Shown here: positions 38,001-47,156 of the stretch, piece after piece
Position numbering within the stretch: position 1 is the stretch's first letter
How the letters are laid out: the number at the start of each line of letters is the position of its first letter
Source of the DNA: Bradymonadales bacterium
Lineage (GTDB): Bacteria > Myxococcota > Bradymonadia > REDH01
Assembly: GCA_947483645.1 (NCBI GenBank)
Contig: CANKLS010000001.1
Location: 1 to 64,000 of the forward strand
DNA length: 64,000 bases
Reading direction: 5' to 3'
Notes under the pieces: model-generated
What the model saw: only the letters and a program-made list of their open reading frames with translations
Database searches by the model: none
What the model was told of the DNA's origin: nothing
Position numbers and translations under genes: made by a program

Positions 38001-38187
38001 GGCGTTCGACCACCGACGCGCGCCACCGCCACCAGAGCAGATCTGCGCCCACATAGAGCAGCGGCGCGAAGCCAAACACCAGCATCTGCGGCTCGGCCAG
38101 CGGCACAAACTGCCAGACCGCTGCAACCGCAAGCGCGCACACCAGCGCAGTCAGTCCGAGGAGCGCGAAGGTTCGTTGAAGGCTCAC
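35050..38187 (-). CDS. Fused BatB-BatC-like protein with PPC-type domains
   Basis: The 1045-aa protein joins parts usually encoded separately. Helices 10-27 and 85-100 precede a von Willebrand A domain (about 115-325) with MIDAS D123-V-S125-R-S127. A helix (345-360) is followed by VPALALLSLLTGC (lipobox-like, C379) and TPR repeats (about 390-500; ALRIDPTNAAARRNLEIAL). Three bacterial pre-peptidase-like modules follow (EENDSPETA, FEANNSAETATSAD, NEPNDLPDSATT). The end is an acidic Lys/Asp/Glu stretch and a 30-residue helix. Length far exceeds BatB (about 330). The GTG start overlaps the batA stop (GTGA). This is an envelope protein of the operon. Confidence 0.8.
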   Translation of the reverse strand: MSLQRTFALLGLTALVCALAVAAVWQFVPLAEPQMLVFGFAPLLYVGADLLWWRWRASVVERLGASVSVEQMAAQVSLPRRAARTIFFALALLLAGLSLARPQWGERSREIKREGIDLVIAIDVSRSMLADDISPSRLGAAKREVDALLRELDGDRVGLVVFSGVGFVQSPLTSDYGAIRLYLDRLDPEKMPVQGTAIGRALGESQKLLTGNGSANFTRAASQLVVVLTDGEDHEGDPVAAARKASADKMHVYTIGFGTDAGARIPLRNPDGSVSGYLSDRQGNVVQTRLVEDQLKAVATAGDGRYMRYAGDQSIAGFLLREIDSFDAAELSSLLRREREEQFGWFVGLALLFALLGLSIGDARRAVPALALLSLLTGCSDLLMHQDPVVADALQLRAVKNHEAAAARIEEAGEAAREQAAYDYDRGLVLMDAGKMLEARDALLKALRIAEPDKQVQVLVALGNLLMAEEAYDDAIERFTRALRIDPTNAAARRNLEIALLKKFPRCGALEDKQEENDSPETAKPLSAKFFKGEVKPEEAQPDPAAPAQAPADEAQLVACGGDADWLALPVVPGARVEVTMKFKRLREDTGSSPPPAFIAATAVAIALYGEDTSNPIAVDEGRSSKTDKIAAATVTRTISVEVGATKVALLRVFIAPGLEMSYVPSVEIFPPCSSLEDRFEANNSAETATSADTGSYEARICAANPDWYGANLQPDDTLFVDVAPASLRSGTGDIGAGTMTITQRGDKGSKPGESAVIGGQAGYSFQVDAGKKGGKVFFEATGVEGAEGPYQLEVTRFAACPVGNDKNEPNDLPDSATTVDLTKGPLLHQRLCDSDVDWFVVDLPEPEKEGSGEPPPTRPFSAAASWRGAPREVTIRVYNPATGEQLAASAPSDPAAKQPDTGYAGVIASAEIASTIKQVRVVVDGAQGFYDLSFPDLKPPPPPPSKDDKEKSDQSDKGDKGDPKEQKGDGEEKKDGEPEEKQDAEEQAGKPEGEEDAQAAAPTPEEEKKKKLMQLLNSLDPGDTNLQLQQALEKMPETYIEKEW

Positions 38188-39278
38188 GGGAACCTCCGGA
38201 TGAGCGTGCCGCCGAGCAGTGCTTCGGCGATCAGAAGTGCAAGCGCCGCAGCGAGGAACCAGTGGTAGACCTCGCGCTCATTCACGCTCGAGATGTCCTG
38301 CACCTGGGTCCGATCGAGTTGGTCGAGGATTCCGCCGAGGTCGCGGTCGAGCTCCGCCTTGTTCTCGGCGCGGTAGAAGGCGCCGCCCGAAGACTCGGCG
38401 ATCTCCTTCAGCATGGTGGGATCTGTGGGGAAGGACTGTTGGCGGAGGTCCATGCCGAAGGGTGTCTCCACCGCGACGACCGCATCGCCATCGCGGCCGA
38501 CCTGCACGGCAAAGATCTGGATGCCGTTGTCCTTGGCAATCTTGGCCGCCTCGCGCGGAGAGACATTGCCGCCGAGCTGCTTGCCGTCGGTCACCAGCAC
38601 GATGGCCTTCGACTTCGCGGTCGACTCCATCAGGCCTCGCACGGCGAGACCGAGGCCGTTACCGATGGCCGTTGCTGCGCCATCGATGGTTTCGAGCGTG
38701 AGGCGGGAGAGCAGCGTGATGACCGTGGAGTAGTCGAGCGTGAGCGGAAATTGCAGGAAGGCCTGCTTCGCAAAGACGACCATGCCGATCCGGTCGCGCT
38801 CCCGACTCTTCACAAAGTCTGTGATGGTCGCGACCGCCGACTCGAACCGGTTGGGCGGGAGTTTGCCCGTGGTCTGCGCAATGGAGCGAACCTCGCTCAC
38901 ATCGAGATCGATCGCCCGCATGGAGCCCGAGAGGTCGAGGACGACGAAGATGTCGATGCCCTCCACCGTCCGCTCGTCGACCGACTCGAGCTGCGGCCGC
39001 CCGAGCGCGATGCAGAGCGAGAAGACGGCCAACCAGCGGAGTGCAGGCAGCAGCCCGCTCAAGCGCGCGCGGAGGCTCGTTCCGGCCCGCGCCGCGGGAC
39101 CGAGGTGACCAAACTGCATCGCCGCGCGAAGGCCTCGGCGGCTCCAGAGACCCGCTGCCAGCGTGGCCGCGCCGGCACCTGCAGCCAGCCACGGAAACTC
39201 AAGCGAGAGCGACTCTCCAGGAGCGACACAGCCCGACAGCAGCATGGCCGCCGCCGCGATCACGAGCAGGTGTCTCAT
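38184..39278 (-). CDS. BatA-like VWA-domain membrane protein
   Basis: The 364-aa protein opens with a lipoprotein-like signal (MRHLLVIAAAAMLLSGC, C17), which is unusual for BatA. A second helix (LEFPWLAAGAGAATLAAGLW) and a third (about 75-90) lead into the VWA domain with MIDAS DLSGS (FVVLDLSGSMRAID). A C-terminal helix (YHWFLAAALALLIAEALL) closes it. It overlaps the next gene by GTGA and the previous one by ATGA. VWA pairs BatA/BatB form heteromeric complexes in Bat systems. Confidence 0.8.
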   Translation of the reverse strand: MRHLLVIAAAAMLLSGCVAPGESLSLEFPWLAAGAGAATLAAGLWSRRGLRAAMQFGHLGPAARAGTSLRARLSGLLPALRWLAVFSLCIALGRPQLESVDERTVEGIDIFVVLDLSGSMRAIDLDVSEVRSIAQTTGKLPPNRFESAVATITDFVKSRERDRIGMVVFAKQAFLQFPLTLDYSTVITLLSRLTLETIDGAATAIGNGLGLAVRGLMESTAKSKAIVLVTDGKQLGGNVSPREAAKIAKDNGIQIFAVQVGRDGDAVVAVETPFGMDLRQQSFPTDPTMLKEIAESSGGAFYRAENKAELDRDLGGILDQLDRTQVQDISSVNEREVYHWFLAAALALLIAEALLGGTLIRRFP

Positions 39279-40318
39279 GTGCGCTCCCCCGCGGAGGGCG
39301 GCACGGGCGGCAGGCCGCCAGCGAGCTCCGGCGGCGCCTCGACGCGCGCCTGACGGCGCTCGCAGACATCGCCAATCCACCGCTCCACGTCGGCAAAGAG
39401 CGCCTCGCTCGCGCTACGCGGCAGGCTGAACCGGGCGAACTTCACCAGGTCCGACTCTTCGAGAATCCGGAGCAAGTCGATGCGCATGATGCCCAGCTCG
39501 GCCCCGTCACGCTCGAGCATCTCTCGAATCTCGGTGGTCGTCATCTCCGTCGCGTTCACCTCGAGCTCCGCACCGACAAAGCCGCGCAGAATCTCCGACA
39601 GCCGCAGGTGGAAGTCGACCGTCTGATCTGCGTCGAGCAGGTTCTCCGCTGCCAGCAACGCGAGCGCCTCACGGGCAATCTCTTCGGGCGGACGCTTCGG
39701 GATGGGGCGCATCGCCTCTTCACGGAGCCGCCGGTAACGCCGCATCAACACGGTGATGAGCGCGCCGAGCCCTGCTGCCAACAGCGCAGCAAGACCACCC
39801 GCCAGCCAGTAGTTCAGCGTCGGAACCTCCATGGCGGGCGGCTGCGGTGCAGGCTCCGGCGAGGCCTCGTTGGCCAGTGCCGCAGGGATCTCGACGACAA
39901 AGCCAGGCAGGTCGCTGCGGGCCTGTAGCCCCGACCGCTGCGTGAACAGCGCCGACGCGCCGGGGATCTCGAACCTGCCCGTCCGGAAGACGACGAACTC
40001 GGCCTCCCACGACCCATCGGGCAACCGGACCGGTGGCTTGGCGGTGCTCTCCAGATACCGGAACCCGACGGCCTCCACCCGCGTCAGAACCCAGTCATCA
40101 TCGACCGTGGCCTTCACCCGCACCTTGAAGGGCATGCCGAGCTCCGACTTGGCCGGCGGAGGCTCAGCCCACGAGGCCGGCGGCCCTGCGACAATCTCGG
40201 CGACGGCCGCCGCGCCCAACCCTGCGCCGGAGCCGCTCCCGGACCCATCGGCCGCCACCGCAGGTGCGGCGCGAAGCAGCAGAACGAGTGCAACGCAGAT
40301 GCCCGAAAGCCGGCCCAT
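39275..40318 (-). CDS. Membrane protein of the MoxR/Bat operon (DUF4381/BatD-like)
   Basis: The 347-aa protein has a signal peptide (MGRLSGICVALVLLLRAAPAVA), a Gly/Ser spacer and an Ig-like extracytoplasmic part (PFKVRVKATVDDDWVLTRVEAVGF). One membrane helix (about 170-190, WLAGGLAALLAAGLGALITVLM) and a cytoplasmic helical domain (about 210-315) follow. Such proteins lie between DUF58 and BatA in MoxR operons. It shares TGATG with the DUF58 gene. I cannot assign a biochemical role. Confidence 0.7.
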   Translation of the reverse strand: MGRLSGICVALVLLLRAAPAVAADGSGSGSGAGLGAAAVAEIVAGPPASWAEPPPAKSELGMPFKVRVKATVDDDWVLTRVEAVGFRYLESTAKPPVRLPDGSWEAEFVVFRTGRFEIPGASALFTQRSGLQARSDLPGFVVEIPAALANEASPEPAPQPPAMEVPTLNYWLAGGLAALLAAGLGALITVLMRRYRRLREEAMRPIPKRPPEEIAREALALLAAENLLDADQTVDFHLRLSEILRGFVGAELEVNATEMTTTEIREMLERDGAELGIMRIDLLRILEESDLVKFARFSLPRSASEALFADVERWIGDVCERRQARVEAPPELAGGLPPVPPSAGERT

Positions 40319-41316
40319 CAGTGGCGCCTCGAGCGGCGGCGGAAGAGGTCGATCAGCGGCCGGATGTAGGCCAGCTGCTCCTGCTCCAGGTTCTCCAGCT
40401 GGCCCGTGGGACCACCGATGATGATGTTCGCCACATCGAGCCGCATACGCCGGAAGAGCTGTGCCGTCTCCGCGTGCGCCTGCTCTGCCGCTAGCCGCAT
40501 CCCATCGCCGCGCAAGCCTGGGTCGTGCACCACCTCAGCGCCCGTCTCGAGGTCGCGCAGCACGAGCACGCCGCCGATGTCGGGAAAGCCCGACTCGGTC
40601 GCGTCCCGCACCACAAGCGGCACCAGATCGTGGCGCTGCGCGGTGATGCGCAGGTCGCGCTCAAAGTCGGGCGCATCGAAGTCCGAGAGCATGAATACCA
40701 CTGCCCGCCGCCGGCAGATGCGGCTCACAAACTGAAGCGCAGCGTCGATGTTTGTTCTGCGCCGCTGCGGCAGTGCCTTGGACCGAACCGGCCAGAAGGC
40801 CCGCCACCAGGCAGGCTTCGGCGCTGCCGTAACAGCCGGTCCGGCAGCGCTGTCACGCTCAAAGGTGAGCAGCGCCGAGACAATGCTCAGCGCATGTCCC
40901 CGACCCTTCTTCGGCGGGATGTAGCGGCGCACCTGGTCGTCGAAGATGACCAGGCCGACGCGGTCCTTGTTCTGCGTCGCAGTCAGCGCGATGGCCATCG
41001 CGATCTGCGCGGCCACCTGCTGCTTCCGGGCGAACCAGGTGCCATACTCCATGCTCGGCGAGACATCGACCGCGATGAGCACCGTGAGCTCCCGCTCCTC
41101 GACGAACTTCTTCACATGGAGCGAGCCGGTTCGCGCCGAGACATTCCAGTCCACGAAGCGCACATCGTCGCCCAGCGCGTAGGGCTGCACCTCATCAAAA
41201 TCCATCCCGCGGCCACGGAACACAGAGTGATACTGGCCGGCGAGCTGGTCTTTGATGATCCGAGCGGTGACAATCTCCAGCCGTTTGATCAGGTGTACGG
41301 TCTCAGCGCTGAGCAT
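40318..41316 (-). CDS. DUF58 domain protein (VWA-like, MoxR partner)
   Basis: The 332-aa cytoplasmic protein belongs to the DUF58 family always found beside MoxR ATPases. GRGMDFDEVQPYALGDDVRFVDWNVSARTG (split at positions 33-62) and the VWA-like IAVDVSPSM are typical. A region around 180-200 is variable. It lies 4 bases after moxR and shares TGATG with the next gene. MoxR/DUF58/VWA systems are thought to act as chaperones that load cofactors or remodel membrane complexes. Confidence 0.88.
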   Translation of the reverse strand: MLSAETVHLIKRLEIVTARIIKDQLAGQYHSVFRGRGMDFDEVQPYALGDDVRFVDWNVSARTGSLHVKKFVEERELTVLIAVDVSPSMEYGTWFARKQQVAAQIAMAIALTATQNKDRVGLVIFDDQVRRYIPPKKGRGHALSIVSALLTFERDSAAGPAVTAAPKPAWWRAFWPVRSKALPQRRRTNIDAALQFVSRICRRRAVVFMLSDFDAPDFERDLRITAQRHDLVPLVVRDATESGFPDIGGVLVLRDLETGAEVVHDPGLRGDGMRLAAEQAHAETAQLFRRMRLDVANIIIGGPTGQLENLEQEQLAYIRPLIDLFRRRSRRH

Positions 41317-41320
41317 CGTC

Positions 41321-42307
41321 TCAGGGCACGTCGATGTGGTCGAGCAGCTCTTGCAGCAGCGACTCGCTGGTCCGCTCGTCCGCCTCCGCCTCGAAGCTCG
41401 GGATGATGCGGTGACGGAGCACATCGGGCGCAATCGCCTTCACATCCTCCGGCATCACAAAGCCCCGATGCTGCAGGAAGGCGTGCGCGCGAGCCGCCTT
41501 CAGCAGCGCGATCGTCGCACGCGGGCTGGCGCCATACTGGATGTAGCGCGACAGCTTGCCGAGCCCTGCAGTGGCCGGGTCGCGCGTCGCAGCAACGATG
41601 TTGACCATGTACTCCTTGAGCGACGACTCCACGTAGATCTGGTGGACAACTTTGCGCGCCGCCAGCAGCTGCTCGCCGGTCACCACCGCCTGAATCGGCG
41701 CCAGCTCGTCTTCGCCCATCAGGTCCATGATCTTCCGCTCCTCTTCACGGGTCGGATAGCCCACCTTGACCATCAGCATGAAGCGGTCCACCTGCGCCTC
41801 GGGCAGTGGGTAGGTCCCCTCCTGCTCGAGCGGATTCTGCGTCGCGAGGACGAAGAAGGGGCGGGGCAGTGGGAAGGTGGTGTCCCCAATCGTCACCTGC
41901 TGCTCCTGCATCGCCTCCAGCAGGGCAGACTGCACCTTTGCGGGCGCTCGGTTAATCTCGTCAGCGAGGACCAGATTGGCGAAAACGGGGCCGCGCCGGA
42001 CCTCGAAGTCCTGTGACTTCTGGTTGTAGATGAGCGTCCCGATAACGTCGGCCGGCAGCAGATCAGGCGTGAACTGAATCCGCTTGAAGCTGGCGCTCAC
42101 CGTCGCCGCGAGCGTGTTGATCGTCAGCGTCTTTGCCAGGCCAGGCACGCCCTCGAGCAGCACATGGCCGCCGGTCAGGATGCCGATCAGCAGCCGCTCC
42201 AGCATGTAGCGCTGCCCCACAACCCGGCGACCGGTCTCGGCAAGAATCGCGTCCACGAAGGCGCTCTCCGCCTTCACCATCTCGTTGATGCTTCGAATAT
42301 CGTTCAT
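41321..42307 (-). CDS. MoxR-family AAA+ ATPase
   Basis: The 328-aa ATPase has Walker A LEGVPGLAKT (about 51-60), Walker B LVLADEINRAP, sensor-1 FFVLATQNP and the C-terminal lid. It heads the Bat operon, with AGGAAGAG before the ATG. MoxR proteins act as molecular chaperones for the neighbouring VWA proteins. Length and motifs are complete. Confidence 0.93.
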   Translation of the reverse strand: MNDIRSINEMVKAESAFVDAILAETGRRVVGQRYMLERLLIGILTGGHVLLEGVPGLAKTLTINTLAATVSASFKRIQFTPDLLPADVIGTLIYNQKSQDFEVRRGPVFANLVLADEINRAPAKVQSALLEAMQEQQVTIGDTTFPLPRPFFVLATQNPLEQEGTYPLPEAQVDRFMLMVKVGYPTREEERKIMDLMGEDELAPIQAVVTGEQLLAARKVVHQIYVESSLKEYMVNIVAATRDPATAGLGKLSRYIQYGASPRATIALLKAARAHAFLQHRGFVMPEDVKAIAPDVLRHRIIPSFEAEADERTSESLLQELLDHIDVP

Positions 42308-42434
42308 GGAATCTCTTCCTCGCAAAACCAGCACCGGCGGGGAGTGCCCGCCGATGGTCTCAGATGTGGAGCCGCAACCGGAACAGCTCTCAGATTCTTC
42401 CCGGAGCGCCGACCGCTGCGGCAATCTCTTGGTG

Positions 42435-44327
42435 CTATGGCACCACAGTGAAGGTGCGCCACTGCTCGCAGTTGGTGGTCTGTCCACCGGCGATGGCCGA
42501 GGCGGTCAGCCCGAGCGCGTAGTCGCCCGGCGCATCCAGCAGCAGCGTCGTCACGGCCGAGAAGGGGTTGGCCACTGCGGCGGCGCTGCCCGCCGGGGGC
42601 ACGAGCGACCAGAGATAGGGCGCAGCGGTGAAGGTGCCGCCGACCGGCAGAATCGTGTTCGAGGCGTCCAGCGAGAGGATGTCGCCCACCTGATAGGGCT
42701 CATCCGGCGAGACGCTCATGGAGCACTCGGGCGGGAGCACGCCATCTTCGTGGTAGGCGAAGAGGAAGATGGTGCCGCCAGCGCCGGTTGCGCGGGGGTC
42801 GTTCGTCACAAGGTCGAGGCGTCCGTTGTCGACCGAGGCCGAGTCCGAGACGGCGCGGGCGTAGCGGACGATGACGCGGCGTGCCTCGTTGGGTGCAATC
42901 GTCGCGGGCAGAGCGAGGTCTGTCGTGAACTCCGCGTCCCGGTCCTGCGACTTGTTGATGGCCGTGATCTCAAGGTTGGCGCGCCCCTCGTTGGAGATGA
43001 CAAAGCTGAGCTGCGTGGTGCTCCCTGCGTCCGAGCCGCTGAAGTAGAGTTGCGTCGGCCCGACCGACTGGAAGGGCGCTGCAGGTCCGGCCGCTACCAC
43101 AAAACGAATCGTGGCCGTCTGCGGGTCGTTGCTGACGATGTCATAGTTGCCGGAGACCGTCCGGTTGGCGCTGGCCGTGTACTGCACAAACAGCGTCTGG
43201 CAGGCCTGGCTCGCCAGCGTCTGCTCACCGCCCAGCGCAAGCGTCTCTGCCGTTGCATCGGCGCCCGTCGCGATGCGCATCTCTGTGCTCACATCGGAGG
43301 GCGAGAAGCCCGCCGAGTTGATGGCCCAGGTGAGCGTCGCGCCACCTCGGTTACAGATGTCGAAGCTCTGCGCCACCAGCGTCCCGACGGCCGGCTCGCC
43401 CAGGTCGATTCCGGCTTCGCTGATCTCGATGTTCGCCTCGCCGGTGCCGCTCGAGGTGAGACCGATGCCCACCGTGCCGTTTGTCACTGCGTTCGTCTCG
43501 AAGAGCAGCGAGGTGCCGCTCAGGGACTCCGCGTTCGAGGCAGGCGTCCACGAGACGTTGTAGATCGCGCTGAGCCCCTGCCCAATCAGCAGCGGAAGCG
43601 GCCGGTTGATCGACTCAATCCAGGAGAGCGTCGGCGGCGTATTCACGCCCGTGATCCCCTGAATCTGGAGCGGGCCCGTGCCATTGTTCGTGATGGTAAG
43701 CTCGCGCTGCTGGGTCACGCCTGCGACGGCCGGCGCGAAGTCGAGCGTAGAGGGCGAGATAACCGGGCGGCCGCTCTGGGAGTCCACCTGCACATCAATC
43801 CGGATCTCCGGGGTCTCGCGCGCCGTCGTCTTGATGAGGATGGTGCCGCAATTGCCGGTACCGTCATCGGGGCAGCCCGTGTCGCCCGCCGCAGTGGGCG
43901 TGATTGTTAGGCCGATGGTGATGAAGGTCTCCGGCTCAAGGACGATGGCGGTAGCCTTAACCGTCTCGTTGCCATCGCTGTCAACCCAGGTGCGCAGCTC
44001 GGGATTGGCGGGGTCGAAGGGCCCCTGCTCCCATCCGAAGCGCGACAACGCCACGATCATCTGATCGCTGTATCTGATCTTGTCGGAGCCGCTCTCGAAG
44101 GTGATGGAGGTAATCTCCAGCGGCGCATCGCCCACGCTCCGGATGGTGACCTCCGCCGTCTTCGCGCGGCGCGGCTGAAGGTTCTCGAACGAGACGGCGC
44201 AGGGGCTCTCGACGCACTCAAAGGCCGACTCAAAGGTCTGGGTGATGTCGCTCTCGCAGCCGGCCATCTGAAGGCCCGAAGCCACACCGAGCAGCGTCAG
44301 GCAGAATCGCTTCCAGGTTGCATTCAT
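42435..44327 (-). CDS. Lipoprotein with choice-of-anchor-D/HYDIN repeats and a PKD-like domain
   Basis: The 630-aa protein has a lipoprotein signal (LLGVASGLQMAGC, C24). Several Ig-like repeats of the ASPM/SPD-2/HYDIN type follow (PSTLDFAPAVAGVTQQRELTITNNGTGPLQIQ; TQLYFSGSDAGSTTQLSFVISNEG). A C-terminal PKD-like fold ends DAPGDYALGLTASAIAGG with two Cys. AAAGGAG lies nine bases before the ATG. A second member of the same architecture is encoded 18 kb away. Such proteins are numerous in Bradymonadota and myxobacteria; their function is unknown, likely surface adhesion or structure. Confidence 0.8.
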   Translation of the reverse strand: MNATWKRFCLTLLGVASGLQMAGCESDITQTFESAFECVESPCAVSFENLQPRRAKTAEVTIRSVGDAPLEITSITFESGSDKIRYSDQMIVALSRFGWEQGPFDPANPELRTWVDSDGNETVKATAIVLEPETFITIGLTITPTAAGDTGCPDDGTGNCGTILIKTTARETPEIRIDVQVDSQSGRPVISPSTLDFAPAVAGVTQQRELTITNNGTGPLQIQGITGVNTPPTLSWIESINRPLPLLIGQGLSAIYNVSWTPASNAESLSGTSLLFETNAVTNGTVGIGLTSSGTGEANIEISEAGIDLGEPAVGTLVAQSFDICNRGGATLTWAINSAGFSPSDVSTEMRIATGADATAETLALGGEQTLASQACQTLFVQYTASANRTVSGNYDIVSNDPQTATIRFVVAAGPAAPFQSVGPTQLYFSGSDAGSTTQLSFVISNEGRANLEITAINKSQDRDAEFTTDLALPATIAPNEARRVIVRYARAVSDSASVDNGRLDLVTNDPRATGAGGTIFLFAYHEDGVLPPECSMSVSPDEPYQVGDILSLDASNTILPVGGTFTAAPYLWSLVPPAGSAAAVANPFSAVTTLLLDAPGDYALGLTASAIAGGQTTNCEQWRTFTVVP

Positions 44328-44485
44328 CTTGCTCACTCCTTTGTCGTTGGCCCGAAGGCACCATCGGTCACGCACAGCGAAACTAGTCGGCAGGCGGCCT
44401 GCTGCAAGCACCATCGCCCGACGCCGTCATCATACCTCAAACGGTGCGGCGAGCGTAGTGCCAACCGACGCCCCCGATCCGGCCC

Positions 44486-47017
44486 CTACGGCTTCTTGGG
44501 TGCCCGCTTGTTGATGGCCACCTTGCCAAAGTTGACCCGGTCGTCATTCGCCTTCGGGGAGACCTTCAGCCGGTCGTCGCCGCGGAAGAAACCGCCCCAC
44601 ACCGTGTAGTCGCCCGACTTGTCGGCGCGGCTGACCGGCATGGTGTGAACGTCGCGGATGATGTCTCCCGGCACCCAGTATTGCATCGGATACTTGCCGC
44701 CGACCGGCTTGTGGTCGCCGTTGATCCGGTTGCCCCCGAAGTCGACATGGATGAACATCTCGGCATCCGACGGGATACGGCTCAGCACCTCCCAGTAGGT
44801 CGTTACAACCAGTGGATCACCCGATCCGACCTCGGCCGCCATCTCCGTGGCATAGAGGCGAAGTTTCCCATCGACCGTCACCTTCTTGGTCGCCAACTTG
44901 GCAGATTTGGGCAGCGTCGTCTTCGAGAAGATGCTCTCGGCAACGTAGTTCTGGTCCCGCTCGCCGCGGTCGGCATGCAGTTCGTTGCTCAGCAGGAGGA
45001 AGCGGCTGGAACGCCCGTCGACGACGAAGAGCTCCGGCGGGCGCTTGCAGCTGCGGCCGGCCTCAGGCACCCGCTTGAGAGTCGCATACAGCTCTCCCAA
45101 GCTCGCCGCAGGGATAACGGCGAACAGGCGGCCGTTCGCATCGCAGAACCGGCCCTCAAGCTCCGTCACCCGCGGCAGCCGCTCCATCGACGATGCGCCG
45201 AAGTAGTAGCTCGTATCCTTGGCTACGATGCCGGCGATGAGGAGCGGCTCGCCCTCCTTCGAGAGCTTCTCGTACTCCTCGAGGATGCCCTTCTGACTGA
45301 AGTGGTCTGCCGCCTCGGGAATCGCCTGAAACAGCAGCTCGCCGCCCCAGCCAAGGATGGAGAGCGCGAGCGCAACAGAGACCAACAGCCCCGACCGCGC
45401 GGGGGTAAGGATGGCGCCAAGGCGGCCTGCCAGCGACTGCAGCAGCTCTCCGACGCGACCCAGCATCGACGCCATGCGCCCGGTCGTTCCCGATAGGGCC
45501 TCCGAGAGCGTGCGTCCCATCGCCGATAGCTGGGCGATGGGCGAGAAGAAGACGGCCACCAACAGCAGCCCCCACATGGCAATGAGCGGCCGCATGATGT
45601 CGAGGCGGTAGCTGCTCGGGAAGGTGGCAGGGCCATCGAGGAAGATGGACTCGAACAGCACCTGCGGGCCCGGAACGCCAAGCTCCTTGTTGTAGCTCTC
45701 TGCGACGTCCTTGGTCGTTACGGCCAGCAGCACCAGCGCCGCAAACCCCGCGAGCGACCAGGTCGCACTCCGCTTCTCGTCCGCCTCTGAAGGCGGCGCC
45801 TCCGTCAGCGCCGAGGCCACCAGGATGGCCAGCGGCATGGCGACAGGCATGAGGTAGACCGCTGCGAGTGTGGACGAGAGGCCCAGCACCAAAAAGCCCA
45901 CACCCATCGCCCCGATTGCCACCGCGAGGATGGCGCCCCGATCGGAGTCTTCGTGTCGGAGCGCCAGCGCAACCGCGAGCGGCAGAAAGACAATGGCAGG
46001 GTAGAGCGAGTAGCCGGTGACACGGATGAGGACGTCGAATGTGGGGTGAATCGGGAGCGTCCGTGAGGTGAAGAAGGCGTTGGAGAGGAAGCCGTTCAGG
46101 GCCTCCGGCCAGCCGGTCTCTCCGGCCGCGAGGACCAACGGGAGCACAACACCGACCGCCGCGATGATGCCGGCTGCCACGGCTCCGGGGCCGTGGAAGA
46201 GTGCCCGGAGCCGGCTCTTGGGGCCGAAGGTCAGCGTCAGGAGCAGCGCGGGTCCGACAATCATCGCCAGGCCGAACATCTCCTTGCCGGCCTCCCAGCC
46301 CCCGGAGAGTTGCATCCCTGCCGGAACCATCAGGGCGGCAAACAGTGCCAACCCCACGGAGAGGCCGATGCGACAGAAGCCACCCGCAGGCCGGAGTCCG
46401 AGCGACGACACAGCGAGCAATCCGAGCGCCAACGCAAGGCCCACGCCGCCGCGCGCACCCGCCATCATCGCAACAAGGAGGCCGATCGAAATAGCGAGCC
46501 CCGGACGGCGGTCACTGTTCGACGCCGCCATCTCCGCCACCGCGACGACCAGACAGGAGAAGAGTCCGAGCAGCAGTCCGTCGGCGGCAAGGTGGGTTGC
46601 GCCGAGCGCAGACTGGGGCACCATGGCAAAGAGCAGGGCGCCGAGCAGCGCCGCGCGCCGACCCACCCACCGGTCCAGGAGCATGAAGCCTGCCGCGGCG
46701 GCGGCCACCACCAGGAGCAGCGCAGGCAGCCGCAGGCCGAGCTCGCTGCCGCCGCCGGCGGAGAAGCCCACCTGCCCCATCAAGGAGGAGAGCCAGGGCC
46801 GCGAAAAGAGCGCCCCCGACTTCATGGGGGCGAAGATGGAGCCGGCCGTGCCGTCCGACAGCCCGCGCGCCAGCGTTGCCGGCGCCGTTTCCCAAGGCTC
46901 CCAGAGGCCGGTCGTGGCGGCAGGGACGAGATAGAGCAGGGCGATGAGGGCGGCGACAACTGCGGCCAGCCAGCCGCGGCCGCGGCCTAGGGGGTTCGCA
47001 TCCGTCGGATTCGCCAT
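44486..47017 (-). CDS. GT-C family membrane glycosyltransferase (ArnT/PMT-like)
   Basis: The 843-aa protein has about 12-13 membrane helices. The first extracytoplasmic loop contains [10 protein letters not shown], matching the acidic motif of GT-C enzymes that use polyprenyl-phosphate sugars. The helices reach about residue 575; a soluble C-terminal domain of about 260 residues follows ([34 protein letters not shown]). Such enzymes glycosylate lipid A, proteins or polysaccharide; the acceptor here is unknown. The gene stands alone and is divergent from aroQ. Confidence 0.75.
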   Translation of the reverse strand: MANPTDANPLGRGRGWLAAVVAALIALLYLVPAATTGLWEPWETAPATLARGLSDGTAGSIFAPMKSGALFSRPWLSSLMGQVGFSAGGGSELGLRLPALLLVVAAAAAGFMLLDRWVGRRAALLGALLFAMVPQSALGATHLAADGLLLGLFSCLVVAVAEMAASNSDRRPGLAISIGLLVAMMAGARGGVGLALALGLLAVSSLGLRPAGGFCRIGLSVGLALFAALMVPAGMQLSGGWEAGKEMFGLAMIVGPALLLTLTFGPKSRLRALFHGPGAVAAGIIAAVGVVLPLVLAAGETGWPEALNGFLSNAFFTSRTLPIHPTFDVLIRVTGYSLYPAIVFLPLAVALALRHEDSDRGAILAVAIGAMGVGFLVLGLSSTLAAVYLMPVAMPLAILVASALTEAPPSEADEKRSATWSLAGFAALVLLAVTTKDVAESYNKELGVPGPQVLFESIFLDGPATFPSSYRLDIMRPLIAMWGLLLVAVFFSPIAQLSAMGRTLSEALSGTTGRMASMLGRVGELLQSLAGRLGAILTPARSGLLVSVALALSILGWGGELLFQAIPEAADHFSQKGILEEYEKLSKEGEPLLIAGIVAKDTSYYFGASSMERLPRVTELEGRFCDANGRLFAVIPAASLGELYATLKRVPEAGRSCKRPPELFVVDGRSSRFLLLSNELHADRGERDQNYVAESIFSKTTLPKSAKLATKKVTVDGKLRLYATEMAAEVGSGDPLVVTTYWEVLSRIPSDAEMFIHVDFGGNRINGDHKPVGGKYPMQYWVPGDIIRDVHTMPVSRADKSGDYTVWGGFFRGDDRLKVSPKANDDRVNFGKVAINKRAPKKP

Positions 47018-47156
47018 GCCTATCGTCCTGCCTGTCAGAAATCTGCTTGCAACGCCCGCAGAAGGCGCACAGATTCAGGCGCTCCACGGGCAATCGGCCC
47101 CTATCCCTGCCCCCTATGGGTGTCAAGGCGCCGCGCCACCGCCACAAGGCTCCGCC

